From Saccharophagus degradans 2-40 (GTDB lineage Bacteria > Pseudomonadota > Gammaproteobacteria > Pseudomonadales > Cellvibrionaceae), in NCBI RefSeq assembly GCF_000013665.1, contig NC_007912.1, forward strand, positions 930,001 to 994,000: a stretch of DNA of 64,000 nt, given 5' to 3'. Shown piece by piece: positions 8,921 through 16,995 of this stretch. The notes below the pieces were generated by a model. It did not search any database and was not told the origin of the DNA. It was given only the letters and a program-made list of their open reading frames with translations. The translations under genes were made by a program, and so were the position numbers. Numbering within the stretch: the stretch's first letter is position 1; every line of letters starts with the position of its first letter.

Positions 8921-9661
8921 CTAAACTAAACTGCCTCCTCCGTCCACTTTCAAAATTTCCCCCGTTGTATAGCCTGCTTTTTCTATCAAAAACAATACTG
9001 CGTCGGCTATTGCTTGGGGGCCGCCTATTTTTTTGGCGGGGATGGTGGCTAGGCGGGTGGGGTTTTCTATTTCGTTGCCGTTTTTATCTTCGGGCCACAT
9101 TATGGCGCCGGGGGCTATGCCGTTTACTCTTACTTCTGGTGCAAGCTCACAGGCGAGCGATTGGGTAAGCATTATGTTGGCGGCTTTGGCCATGCAGTAA
9201 ATTGTGTGCTGGGCCAGTGGCCTATACGCGTGAATATCGGCAATGTTAATAATAGAGCCTTGGGTCGCTTTTAATTGTGGTGCTAATGCTTGAGCTAAAA
9301 AAAAGGGCGCCTTGGCGTTGCTGGCAAATAAATCGTCCCAGTGTTGTTCGGTTGCTGTGCTTACTGGCGTTGGGTAAAAGCTAGAGGCGTTGTTGATAAG
9401 CGCATCGCAGCGTTGCCATTTAGAAAGTGCGGCTTCGGCAAGTTTGTTTACGCTTGGTGTATGGTTTAATTGCGCCTGTAAGCAAATTACAGAATCGGCG
9501 CGCAGGCTATTTAAATGCGCTGCTAGTTGCTCGGCTTCGCTGGCTGAGCGGTTGTAATGCAACACTATATTAAACCCAGCGTTGTGCAGTGTGGTTGCTA
9601 TAGTGGCGCCAATACGACGGGCGCCGCCAGTTATTAACGCAACGGGTGGTTGTGTGCTCAT
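8921..9661 (-). CDS. Pteridine reductase (FolM-like SDR)
   Basis: 246-residue short-chain dehydrogenase. It has the Arg-containing nucleotide motif TGGARRIG used for NADPH, the NNASSFYPTP segment typical of pteridine reductases, the catalytic YCMAK (Tyr-x3-Lys), and a C-terminal VDGGGSL. It probably reduces dihydrofolate, dihydromonapterin or dihydrobiopterin, fitting the folB-folK genes 0.8 kb away. Its start ATG overlaps the cca stop (ATGA, 9658-9661), so it is the second gene of a cca-led unit. An unrelated SDR substrate cannot be excluded. Confidence 0.85.
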   Translation of the reverse strand: MSTQPPVALITGGARRIGATIATTLHNAGFNIVLHYNRSASEAEQLAAHLNSLRADSVICLQAQLNHTPSVNKLAEAALSKWQRCDALINNASSFYPTPVSTATEQHWDDLFASNAKAPFFLAQALAPQLKATQGSIINIADIHAYRPLAQHTIYCMAKAANIMLTQSLACELAPEVRVNGIAPGAIMWPEDKNGNEIENPTRLATIPAKKIGGPQAIADAVLFLIEKAGYTTGEILKVDGGGSLV

Positions 9662-10893
9662 TGTGCGTGGGCCTTTTTGTATGCGGTTAATGCTTTGGTT
9701 CTTAATGCGCGCAACTGCTCGCCAATTTCTGGGCCGCGTAAATCTGGCTGCTGGGCCAGCACATCTTTGGCGGTAACGTTACTTATGCAAGTAAATGCAC
9801 CAGCAAGGTATTCGCGCTGCGGGTAGGCAACATTTTCTAAGTCGGTGCGGCCGCGGCTATCGCACATGCAGGCAATTAAAAATTCTTCAAAGCGTTCGGG
9901 CTTACGCAGTGCATCTAACCGCTCTAGGGTTTTTAGCAGCGTATCGGGGCGCAGTTCAAACGCGCGGTGGCTGTGGGTGTGAAACTCCGCAGTAAGCAGT
10001 GCTAAATCTCTGCAGGGGTTGGGTACCGCTAAACGTTTGCACAGTGCTTTTATTGGGGCCAAGCCCGTGGTTTCGTGGCCGTGGTGGCTGGGCCATTTTT
10101 CTTTGGGCGTTACGCCTTTGCCTAGGTCGTGCACTAATGCTGCAAAGCGTGCGGGGAGCGATTGTGTCACCCGCACAGCAGCGCGCAAGCTAAGTAAAGC
10201 GTGTACGCCGGTATCTATTTCTGGGTGGTGCTGCGGAGGTTGCGGTACGCCAAATAGTCGGTCTAACTCGGGGAGTACCCGCGCTAATGCGCCGCAGTGG
10301 CGAAGTACCTGAAAAAATATTTCTGGGTTGTCTTCTTCTAGCGCACGGCTCATTTCTTTCCATACGCGCTCTGGCACCAAGTGGTCGACTTCGCCATCGG
10401 CAACCATGCTTTTCATTAACATAAGTGTAGTGGGGGCAATGCTAAAGCCCAGCTTATGGTAGCGGGCAGCAAAGCGAGCAATACGTAAAATGCGTACTGG
10501 GTCTTCGGTAAACGCGTCGGATACGTGGCGCAGTATCCTATTATTTAAATCGGCTTGGCCGTTGTAGGGGTCGTAAAGGTTGCCTTGCTCATCTTGCGCT
10601 ATGGCGTTAATGGTAAGGTCGCGCCGAATAAGGTCTTCTTCGAGGGTTACATCCTGTGCTGCGTAACACTCGAAACCGGTATAGCCAGCACCCGATTTTC
10701 TTTCGGTGCGGGCAAGGGCGTATTCTTCTTTGGTTTTAGGGTGTAAAAAAACAGGAAAGTCTTTACCCACTGGCACAAAATTTTGTGCAATAAGTTGCTC
10801 TGGGGTTGCACCTACCACCACCCAGTCGCGCTCTTTTACTTCAAGTTGTAATAGTGTGTCGCGTACCGCGCCACCGACTAAAAATATCTGCAT
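9658..10893 (-). CDS. cca: CCA-adding tRNA nucleotidyltransferase (HD domain)
   Basis: 411-residue class II CCA-adding enzyme, which builds or repairs the 3' CCA of tRNA without a template. Visible motifs are VGGAVRD, the metal-binding pair in KERDW (Glu21 and Asp23; E. coli has Asp at 21), RRDLTINA, and the EDPVRILRIARFAARY segment. A C-terminal HD phosphohydrolase domain (LVHDLGKG, HHGHE) follows, as in gammaproteobacterial Cca. Start ATG 10893 gives the canonical MQIFLVGGAVRD; longer versions are unlikely. The Shine-Dalgarno is weak. It overlaps the pteridine reductase gene by 4 bp. Confidence 0.96.
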   Translation of the reverse strand: MQIFLVGGAVRDTLLQLEVKERDWVVVGATPEQLIAQNFVPVGKDFPVFLHPKTKEEYALARTERKSGAGYTGFECYAAQDVTLEEDLIRRDLTINAIAQDEQGNLYDPYNGQADLNNRILRHVSDAFTEDPVRILRIARFAARYHKLGFSIAPTTLMLMKSMVADGEVDHLVPERVWKEMSRALEEDNPEIFFQVLRHCGALARVLPELDRLFGVPQPPQHHPEIDTGVHALLSLRAAVRVTQSLPARFAALVHDLGKGVTPKEKWPSHHGHETTGLAPIKALCKRLAVPNPCRDLALLTAEFHTHSHRAFELRPDTLLKTLERLDALRKPERFEEFLIACMCDSRGRTDLENVAYPQREYLAGAFTCISNVTAKDVLAQQPDLRGPEIGEQLRALRTKALTAYKKAHAQ

Positions 10894-10901
10894 TTTGTAT
10901 G

Positions 10902-10930
10902 TTGACGTATTAAGAATATTAACGCACACT
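10902..10930 (+). promoter_or_regulatory. Candidate promoter for a short plus-strand transcript
   Basis: A near-consensus -35 TTGACG (10902-10907) is separated by 17 bp from a weak -10 CACACT (10925-10930). Transcription would start near 10937 and run to the terminator at 11089-11117, an RNA of about 180 nt. The poor -10 keeps confidence low. Confidence 0.35.
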
Positions 10931-10969
10931 CTAAAGCAACTTTTCATCGATTTCTATTGGAACAACAAA

Positions 10970-11062
10970 ATGAAATTTAAGGCTATGGTCAAGGCTTGGC
11001 ATATTGCGCGCAAACTTTTGTGTGCGGTACGCGCGTGCGCTTGCTGTTGGCCTAGTTCATAG
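10970..11062 (+). CDS. Possible 30-residue Cys-rich small protein
   Basis: A short reading frame from ATG 10970, with GGA 8 bases upstream, encodes a 30-residue basic peptide that turns Cys-rich at its end (LLCAVRACACCWPSS). It lies on its own between the divergent cca and DMT-exporter genes and is followed 27 bp later by a strong terminator. I do not recognise it. It could be a true small membrane-active or metal-binding peptide, or chance coding within a small regulatory RNA. Confidence 0.25.
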   Translation: MKFKAMVKAWHIARKLLCAVRACACCWPSS

Positions 11063-11088
11063 TCGAAAAGTATTAATCGAATTTGAGA

Positions 11089-11117
11089 GGCCGCAGCGTA
11101 AAACCTGCGGCCTTTTT
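11089..11117 (+). terminator. Strong Rho-independent terminator
   Basis: A perfect 8-bp stem GGCCGCAG / CTGCGGCC with an 8-nt loop is followed by TTTTT. It ends a plus-strand transcript, although no conventional plus-strand gene lies upstream. It stands 58 bp before the DMT exporter gene. Confidence 0.9.
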
Positions 11118-11174
11118 CGTTTATGGCATGTAGGTTTTATTTTTTAAGAGGGTAGTAGAGATGAGGGTAGGATA

Positions 11175-12095
11175 ATGCGCGTTGCATTGGCATACGCGTG
11201 CGTGGTTTTAATTTGGGCGACTACGCCGCTAGGGATAAATTGGAGCAACAGTACATTAAGCTTTGCGGCAGCGGTGGCGCTGCGTATGTGTTTAGCGTTA
11301 GCTATTTGTTGGCTGGCGCTTGTGGTTATGCGCGAGCGCTTAGTGCAGCAGCGCTCCGATTGGAAAGCCTTTTTTGCCGGTGCTATAGGTTTATACCCCA
11401 ATATGCTTTTGGTTTATTGGTCTGCGCAATTTATTCCCTCGGGGTTAATGGCCGTAATATTAGGTTTGTACCCGTTTACTGCAGGTTTATTTACGTATTT
11501 TATTTTAAAAGAGTGGGTGTTTACGCCGCCGCGCATTGTTGCGTTGGCATTGGCGGTTACGGGCTTGGGCGTTATTCACTATGAGCACCTAGCGTTAGGC
11601 AGTGATGCCATTTACGGCATTATGGGCATGCTGGGCTCTACATTTTTATTTGGTTTAAGCTCGGTGTGGTTGAAGGCCAGTGGTGCGGCGGTAGAGCCAT
11701 TGCGGCAATCCACGGGTACGTTGTTGTTATCTACCCCATTTTTTATTTTAAGTTGGGTGGTAACAGGGGTGAATATTCCTGCGGCAATAGATGTTAAATC
11801 TATTGTGGGGGTGAGTTATTTGGCGGTGGCAGGGTCGGCAATTGGCGGCACACTTTTTTTCTATGTGCTAAAAAAATGCTCTATGAGTTCTGTTTCGCTA
11901 ATTACCTTAATGACCCCTATGATGGCGCTAACCATTGGTATGTTATTTAATAATGAGACAGTTACCCAATTAGAATTTATTGGCTGCATTATTATTTTAT
12001 TCTCGTTGGCTATTTACCAAGGTGCATTGCGTGTTGTAGTAAAACAAATTAATCGCCTTTTAGCTGTTGGTAAGCAGCCAGTGCAGCTTCCCTAG
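11175..12095 (+). CDS. EamA/DMT-family transporter
   Basis: 306-residue integral inner-membrane protein of the drug/metabolite transporter superfamily. It has about ten hydrophobic segments in two EamA repeats: the first from LAYACVVLIWATTPLGINW, the second from ALGSDAIYGIMGMLGSTFLFG. The usual proline/glycine pattern (SAQFIPSGLMAVILGLYPF) is present. The substrate cannot be read from sequence; relatives export amino acids, nucleotides or cofactors. AGGA lies 5 bases before the ATG. Its last 47 bp overlap, tail to tail, the end of the photolyase gene on the other strand. Confidence 0.88.
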   Translation: MRVALAYACVVLIWATTPLGINWSNSTLSFAAAVALRMCLALAICWLALVVMRERLVQQRSDWKAFFAGAIGLYPNMLLVYWSAQFIPSGLMAVILGLYPFTAGLFTYFILKEWVFTPPRIVALALAVTGLGVIHYEHLALGSDAIYGIMGMLGSTFLFGLSSVWLKASGAAVEPLRQSTGTLLLSTPFFILSWVVTGVNIPAAIDVKSIVGVSYLAVAGSAIGGTLFFYVLKKCSMSSVSLITLMTPMMALTIGMLFNNETVTQLEFIGCIIILFSLAIYQGALRVVVKQINRLLAVGKQPVQLP

Positions 12096-13500
12096 CATAT
12101 TTGTGGTCGACTATTGGCAGCGGGTAGGTACTGTTATTGCCAAGTGAAATACCCGCTGTTTGCAAAATATCTTGGGGGGCAAGCCAGGGGGCGTGAATAA
12201 ACTTTGCCGGTAATGCGGCTAATTCGGGCACCCAGGTTTTAATGTATTCGCCTTGCTTATCAAATTTTTCGCCCTGTAATACGGGGTTAAATATTCGGAA
12301 GTAGGGCGCGGCATCGGCCCCGCAACCTGCTACCCATTGCCAGCCTGCTGTGTTGTTGGCGAGGTCGGCATCTACCAGGGTATCCCAAAACCATTTTGCG
12401 CCTTCATGCCAGTGAATACGCAAATGCTTTGTTAAAAATGAGGCGACTATCATACGTACGCGGTTGTGCATCCAACCTGTTTGCCACAGTTGGCGCATGC
12501 CGGCATCGACTATTGGGTAGCCGGTTGTGCCGGTTTGCCACGCGTGCAATTGTTTGGCTACATTTTTATTGCTGGCTTTTTGCCACGGAAACTTTTCAAA
12601 TTGTTGTTTGAAGGCCTGCTGAGGTATGTGGGGCCAGTGGTGGAGCAATGCGTAGCTGAAATCGCGCCACATTAGCTGCCTTAAAAATGGTGCGCACTGT
12701 TCGCCATCCATTTGGGTTGCAACTTGCTGCCAAATTTGACGCGGGCTAATTTCGCCAAAGCGTAAGTGTGCAGAAAGCAGCGAGGTGCCGTCTACAGCGG
12801 GAAAATCACGATCGCGTGTGTAACTCGCAATTTTATCTTCTATCGCTTCGCGTAAATTTTTGTGCGCGCCTTCTTCGCCCGGTTGCCATTGGCTATTAAA
12901 TTGATCTGCCCAGTTTAAGTTGGGTAGTAGCTTAAGCTTATTTAGTGCAACGCTTTTGGGTAATTTTTTTGCTGCCCACACTTTCGCTAAATTGCTGGGT
13001 ATTGGTTTGGCGCGCGGTATGGTGTGTGTAGCCAATGCGGCTTTGTAATAAGGGGTAAATACTTGAAACGGTTTGCCCTGCTTATTTAAATGGGTGTCTG
13101 GGTTAAGCAGTAAGTGGCCGGCAAAGCGTTTGCATTCTATGTTGTGTTGTTTGCACCACTTATGGATATTAGCCTGCAGTTGCACTTCGTAGGGCTCGAA
13201 GCCCTGACTTAGGTATACGGCATCTATTTTGTTTTGGCTAATTAGCTCTGGTACCAGTGTTGCCGGGTCGCCCTCAAATAGTGATAACACGCCCCCCTTA
13301 TTTTTTATACTGTTTGTAAATGCCGCAAGACTGTGGTGAAGCCACCAAGCTGCTGCACCCTGTATGGGCCAAGGGTTGGCTGTATCTTTTATGTAAGCAG
13401 GAAGCACCTCGCCGTTAGCGTCGGCACTGTCCACTGCTGCGTGTAGTGCGGGGTTGTCGCTGAGCCTGAGGTTGTTGCTAAGCCAGAGTAGTATTCGCAA
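12049..13500 (-). CDS. phrB: Deoxyribodipyrimidine photolyase (class I)
   Basis: 483-residue cryptochrome/photolyase-family enzyme that repairs cyclobutane pyrimidine dimers with blue light. The N-terminal alpha/beta antenna domain (RILLWLSNNLRLSDNPAL) and the C-terminal helical FAD domain are complete. FAD and DNA-binding signatures are RFGEISPRQIW, QLMWRDFSY, GYPIVDAGMRQLWQTGWMHNR and DADLANNTAGWQW. Length fits E. coli PhrB (472). The antenna (folate or deazaflavin) cannot be told by eye. The gene is monocistronic, and its 3' end overlaps the convergent DMT gene by 47 bp. Confidence 0.95.
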   Translation of the reverse strand: MRILLWLSNNLRLSDNPALHAAVDSADANGEVLPAYIKDTANPWPIQGAAAWWLHHSLAAFTNSIKNKGGVLSLFEGDPATLVPELISQNKIDAVYLSQGFEPYEVQLQANIHKWCKQHNIECKRFAGHLLLNPDTHLNKQGKPFQVFTPYYKAALATHTIPRAKPIPSNLAKVWAAKKLPKSVALNKLKLLPNLNWADQFNSQWQPGEEGAHKNLREAIEDKIASYTRDRDFPAVDGTSLLSAHLRFGEISPRQIWQQVATQMDGEQCAPFLRQLMWRDFSYALLHHWPHIPQQAFKQQFEKFPWQKASNKNVAKQLHAWQTGTTGYPIVDAGMRQLWQTGWMHNRVRMIVASFLTKHLRIHWHEGAKWFWDTLVDADLANNTAGWQWVAGCGADAAPYFRIFNPVLQGEKFDKQGEYIKTWVPELAALPAKFIHAPWLAPQDILQTAGISLGNNSTYPLPIVDHKYAREAALAAYQQLKGD

Positions 13501-13669
13501 AATAAGAGCCGCTTTAGGTTAAATTGATCTAAGGATATTAAAGTATCTACGGTGCCATTATACGAGCAGGCTAAAATTTTGGATTACTCGTGAATATGGC
13601 GGCGTAGTCTACATCTGAATGGTCTGTATTGGCCTAGACTTAACAGATGTAAATTGTGCGGTGAATTTT

Positions 13670-14059
13670 ATGACTGGATTGTCGGGTATTTCGGGTGCGG
13701 TAGTACAGCGCAAAGGTGGGAATCGATTTATGGTGCACTGGCGCTGTCGCTTATTTATGGCAGACAAAAAAATCCACAATGCCGTAATAACCTCGGTGTT
13801 TGATAAAGGGTTTGGGTTGTTATTTTTGCAGGCTGTGCCTATGAATACGATTATGAATGTAGAGTTTGGCCTAAGCTTTAACGAGCGACCTCACAAAATA
13901 CGGTTTAAGGGGGTGGTAGATTATTGCCTTATTCGCTCGGATAACACCGGCGCAGATATAGACTTGTTAACCACTAAAATTGCTAACGAAGACCAGCACA
14001 CCATTAATAATATCTTACAGGCATTAGCTGAATCTAAAGAGTTTAATTTGAGGCTTTAG
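13670..14059 (+). CDS. PilZ-like domain protein
   Basis: 129-residue protein with a PilZ-like beta barrel. It has RCRL, a DKGFGLLF strand in place of the usual D/N-x-S-x-x-G, and the PMNTIMNVEFGL strand that follows in PilZ proteins. PilZ domains bind cyclic di-GMP through RxxxR and DxSxxG motifs. Here the second motif lacks the Ser, so binding is doubtful and it may act as a non-binding adaptor. Start: ATG 13670 with GGTGA just upstream; a GTG at 13661 in the same frame is also possible. It stands alone. Confidence 0.55.
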   Translation: MTGLSGISGAVVQRKGGNRFMVHWRCRLFMADKKIHNAVITSVFDKGFGLLFLQAVPMNTIMNVEFGLSFNERPHKIRFKGVVDYCLIRSDNTGADIDLLTTKIANEDQHTINNILQALAESKEFNLRL

Positions 14060-14107
14060 TGGGCGGTGCTTGCACACCGCCATTTGTTGAAAGCAAAAAA
14101 ATGTGTG

Positions 14108-15655
14108 TTATACGATAATAGAGTTGCCGCTTGGTTGCGCTGGCTCCACTATGGGGGGCGGTTCTGGGCAGTGGAACTCCTGTTTAGTTGCGCCGCCTTC
14201 TACCGATAGCAAATGCACATCAAACCCCCACAACTGGTGAATATGTTTAAGCACTTCTTTTGCGCTAGGCTCGTTTAGTGGTTTGCGGTTGTGACGGGTG
14301 TGATGCAAAGTGAGCGATCTATCGCCGCGCACATCTACGTTAACTACTTGTATGTTCGGTTCGCGATTGCCTAAGTTATATTGTGCTGCCAGTGCATCGC
14401 GCACAATGCGATAGCCTCTGTCGTCGTGAATGGCATTCACTTCAATTTCTTTTTGGGTGTCGTCATCTAGAATACAAAATAGCTTTAAGTCGCGCATAAG
14501 TTTTGGCGATAAAAATTGCTGAATAAAACTCTCGTCTTTAAAGTTGCGCATGGCAAAATCGAGGGTTTTGTTCCAATCGCTACCGGCAATATCTGGGAAC
14601 CATTCTTTATCTTCGGCGGTGGGGTTTTCACATATACGGCGTATATCGGTCATCATGTGAAAGCCGAGGGTGTAAGGGTTTATGCCGCTGTAATACTGGC
14701 TGTTGTAGGGTGGTTGATAAATTACCCCCGCGTGAGATTGCATAAATTCCATCATAAAACCGTCGGTTACCTTGCCGCGGTCGTATAGCTGGTTTAATAA
14801 GAAGTGATGCCAAAAACAGGCCCAGCCCTCGTTCATTACTTGGGTTTGCCGTTGTGGGTAAAAATACTGGGCAATTTTTCGCACAATGCGTACTACTTCG
14901 CGCTGCCAGGGCTCTAACAGTGGTGCGTTCTTTTCTATAAAGTACAGTAAGTTCTCTTGTGGCTCGCTTGGGAAGGTTGCCTTTTTAGCTTTAGAGGCCG
15001 TTTGCTCTGCACCGGGGATCGTGCGCCAGAGGTCGTTGATTTGTTTTTGCAAATATTCCTCGCGCTCTTTTTGACGCGCTTCTTCTTCGTAATGAGATAT
15101 AGGGTGTGGGCGTTTGTATCTATCTACGCCGTAATTCATAAGCGCGTGGCAAGAATCTAAAATAGATTCTACGGCGGTGAGGCCATGGCGCTCTTCGCAT
15201 TTGGCTATATAGTTTTTGGCAAATACCAAGTAATCGATAATCGATTCAGCATCGGTCCATGTTTTAAATAAGTAGTTACCCTTAAAAAACGAGTTGTGGC
15301 CGTAGCAGGCGTGGGCGATCACCAGCGCTTGCATGGTGATGGTATTCTCTTCCATAAGGTAAGCAATACAGGGGCTTGAGTTAATAACAATTTCGTAAGC
15401 TAAGCCCATTTGACCGCGGCGGTAAGATTGCTCTACCCCTAAAAATTGCTTGCCATAAGACCAGTGGCTATAGCCGATGGGCATGCCTACAGACGAGTAG
15501 GCATCCATCATTTGTTCTGAGCTTATTATCTCAATTTGGTTAGGGTAGGTATCTAAGCCGTATTCTCTGGCTATTTCGCCAATGGCGGCATCGTACTTTT
15601 CTATAAGGTCAAAATTCCATTCTGACCCTGTTGAGATTGGCGTATTTTTTTTCAT
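14108..15655 (-). CDS. ycgB: SpoVR family protein (YcgB)
   Basis: 515-residue SpoVR/YcgB protein. The family is conserved with the PrkA kinase and YeaH and is linked to stationary-phase and nutrient-stress responses in proteobacteria and to spore cortex formation in Bacillus; its biochemical role is unknown. Family segments seen are [59 protein letters not shown] and [14 protein letters not shown]. The start ATG overlaps the yeaH stop (ATGA, 15652-15655), so it is the third gene of a prkA-yeaH-ycgB operon. Confidence 0.95.
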   Translation of the reverse strand: MKKNTPISTGSEWNFDLIEKYDAAIGEIAREYGLDTYPNQIEIISSEQMMDAYSSVGMPIGYSHWSYGKQFLGVEQSYRRGQMGLAYEIVINSSPCIAYLMEENTITMQALVIAHACYGHNSFFKGNYLFKTWTDAESIIDYLVFAKNYIAKCEERHGLTAVESILDSCHALMNYGVDRYKRPHPISHYEEEARQKEREEYLQKQINDLWRTIPGAEQTASKAKKATFPSEPQENLLYFIEKNAPLLEPWQREVVRIVRKIAQYFYPQRQTQVMNEGWACFWHHFLLNQLYDRGKVTDGFMMEFMQSHAGVIYQPPYNSQYYSGINPYTLGFHMMTDIRRICENPTAEDKEWFPDIAGSDWNKTLDFAMRNFKDESFIQQFLSPKLMRDLKLFCILDDDTQKEIEVNAIHDDRGYRIVRDALAAQYNLGNREPNIQVVNVDVRGDRSLTLHHTRHNRKPLNEPSAKEVLKHIHQLWGFDVHLLSVEGGATKQEFHCPEPPPIVEPAQPSGNSIIV

Positions 15656-16926
15656 GCGACCTGCTTCTGGAATAAGTCTCTGAAAACGGGGTAGATCTCA
15701 TCTGCCCCCTCTAGTTGGCGCATTGCAAAACTTTTGGGGAAGTCGCGCAGCACACTTTCGTAGGCAGCCCACAGGGCTTGATGATCCCGCGGGGTGATTT
15801 CTATATACGAAAAGTATTGCACCTTGGGCATAATATTTTCGGTAAGCACCTTGTAGCAGGTGGTGGAATCGTCGTTCCAGTTATCGCCGTCGGATGCCTG
15901 TGCGCCATAAATATTCCACTGATTGGGTGGGTAGCGCTCGCGAATAATTTCATCCATTAAGTGTAAGGCGCTAGATACAATGGTACCGCCGGTTTCGCGG
16001 CTATAGAAAAACTCCTCTTCGTTAACTTCTTTGGCACTGGTGTGGTGACGAATAAATACCACTTCTATTTTTTCGTAGTTGCGCTGTAAAAATAAAAAAA
16101 GCAGCAAGAAGAACCGCTTTGCCACGTCTTTTGTGGCTTGGTCCATCGAGCCGGATACATCCATTAAACAGAACATTACTGCGCGCGAATGCGGAATAGG
16201 GTGCTTAACATGCAGGTTGTATTTTAAGTCGAAGGTGTCTAACCACGGCACGCGTTTTATTTTTGCGCGCAGCTTGGCGGCCTCGGCTTCTAGCTCTTCA
16301 AGTTCTGTGGCAGAGTCGGCTATGGGCTCGGCTTGCAGTTGGGCAATACGCGCTTCTAGCTCTTTAAGTTGTTTGCGCTTTTTGCTTGTAAGCGCAATGC
16401 GCCTAGAGTTGGCTGAGCGCAGCGAGCGCACCACGTTTATTTTGCCTGGCGAGCCTTCGTTGCTAAACCCCGCGCGTCGCATTTCGAACTCTTCTATGCC
16501 TGCAAGTTGGCGTTTGACTAAATTGGGCAGGGCTAAATCCTCGAACATAAAGTTGAGGAACTCTTCCTGGGTAATTTGGAATACAAATTCATCCATCCCT
16601 TCGCCGCTATCGCTGGCGCCTTTGCCAGAGCCGCCACCGCCTTGGCCCGATGGTGGGCGTTGAATTCTATCGCCTGAATGAAATTGATCGTTGCCGGGTA
16701 ATACGCGTGTGTCGACGCCGCCGGAGTCGTGGTGAAATACGGGTTCGCTGATGTCTTTGGAAGGAATGCCAATTTTTTCGCCGCGATCCATATCTTGAAT
16801 CGAGCGTTTATCTATCGCGTCGGAAACAGCTTTTTTGATGTGCTGTTTATAGCGTCGTAAAAAACGTTGGCGATTTACTGTGCTCTTCTTTTTGGAGTTG
16901 AGTCGTCTATCTATTATGTAGCTCAA
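15652..16926 (-). CDS. yeaH: YeaH/YhbH family VWA protein (DUF444)
   Basis: 424-residue DUF444 protein. The N-terminus is basic ([24 protein letters not shown]), followed by a Gly-rich linker, a coiled coil at about residues 190-225, and a C-terminal von Willebrand A-like domain with a MIDAS-type motif ([11 protein letters not shown]). It acts together with the PrkA/YeaG kinase in stress signalling; its molecular role is not known. It lies 69 bp after prkA, the gap holding a strong GC hairpin, and overlaps ycgB by 4 bp. Confidence 0.95.
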   Translation of the reverse strand: MSYIIDRRLNSKKKSTVNRQRFLRRYKQHIKKAVSDAIDKRSIQDMDRGEKIGIPSKDISEPVFHHDSGGVDTRVLPGNDQFHSGDRIQRPPSGQGGGGSGKGASDSGEGMDEFVFQITQEEFLNFMFEDLALPNLVKRQLAGIEEFEMRRAGFSNEGSPGKINVVRSLRSANSRRIALTSKKRKQLKELEARIAQLQAEPIADSATELEELEAEAAKLRAKIKRVPWLDTFDLKYNLHVKHPIPHSRAVMFCLMDVSGSMDQATKDVAKRFFLLLFLFLQRNYEKIEVVFIRHHTSAKEVNEEEFFYSRETGGTIVSSALHLMDEIIRERYPPNQWNIYGAQASDGDNWNDDSTTCYKVLTENIMPKVQYFSYIEITPRDHQALWAAYESVLRDFPKSFAMRQLEGADEIYPVFRDLFQKQVA

Positions 16927-16957
16927 GCTTCACCTCGCTGGAATAACGTAAACACAT

Positions 16958-16975
16958 CCCCGCATTGCTGCGGGG
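16958..16975 (-). repeat. GC-rich hairpin between prkA and yeaH
   Basis: Perfect 7-bp stem (CCCCGCA / TGCGGGG) with a 4-nt loop reading GCAA on the minus strand, a GNRA tetraloop. There is no U-run, so it is more likely an RNA-stability or processing element that sets prkA apart from yeaH-ycgB than a terminator. Confidence 0.5.
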
Positions 16976-16995
16976 CGTGAGCGACGGTTTAATCG

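Noticed and set aside
16079-16663. 194-codon plus-strand frame opposite yeaH
   Set aside because: Ser/Arg-rich product typical of an antisense frame; yeaH is a complete conserved gene.
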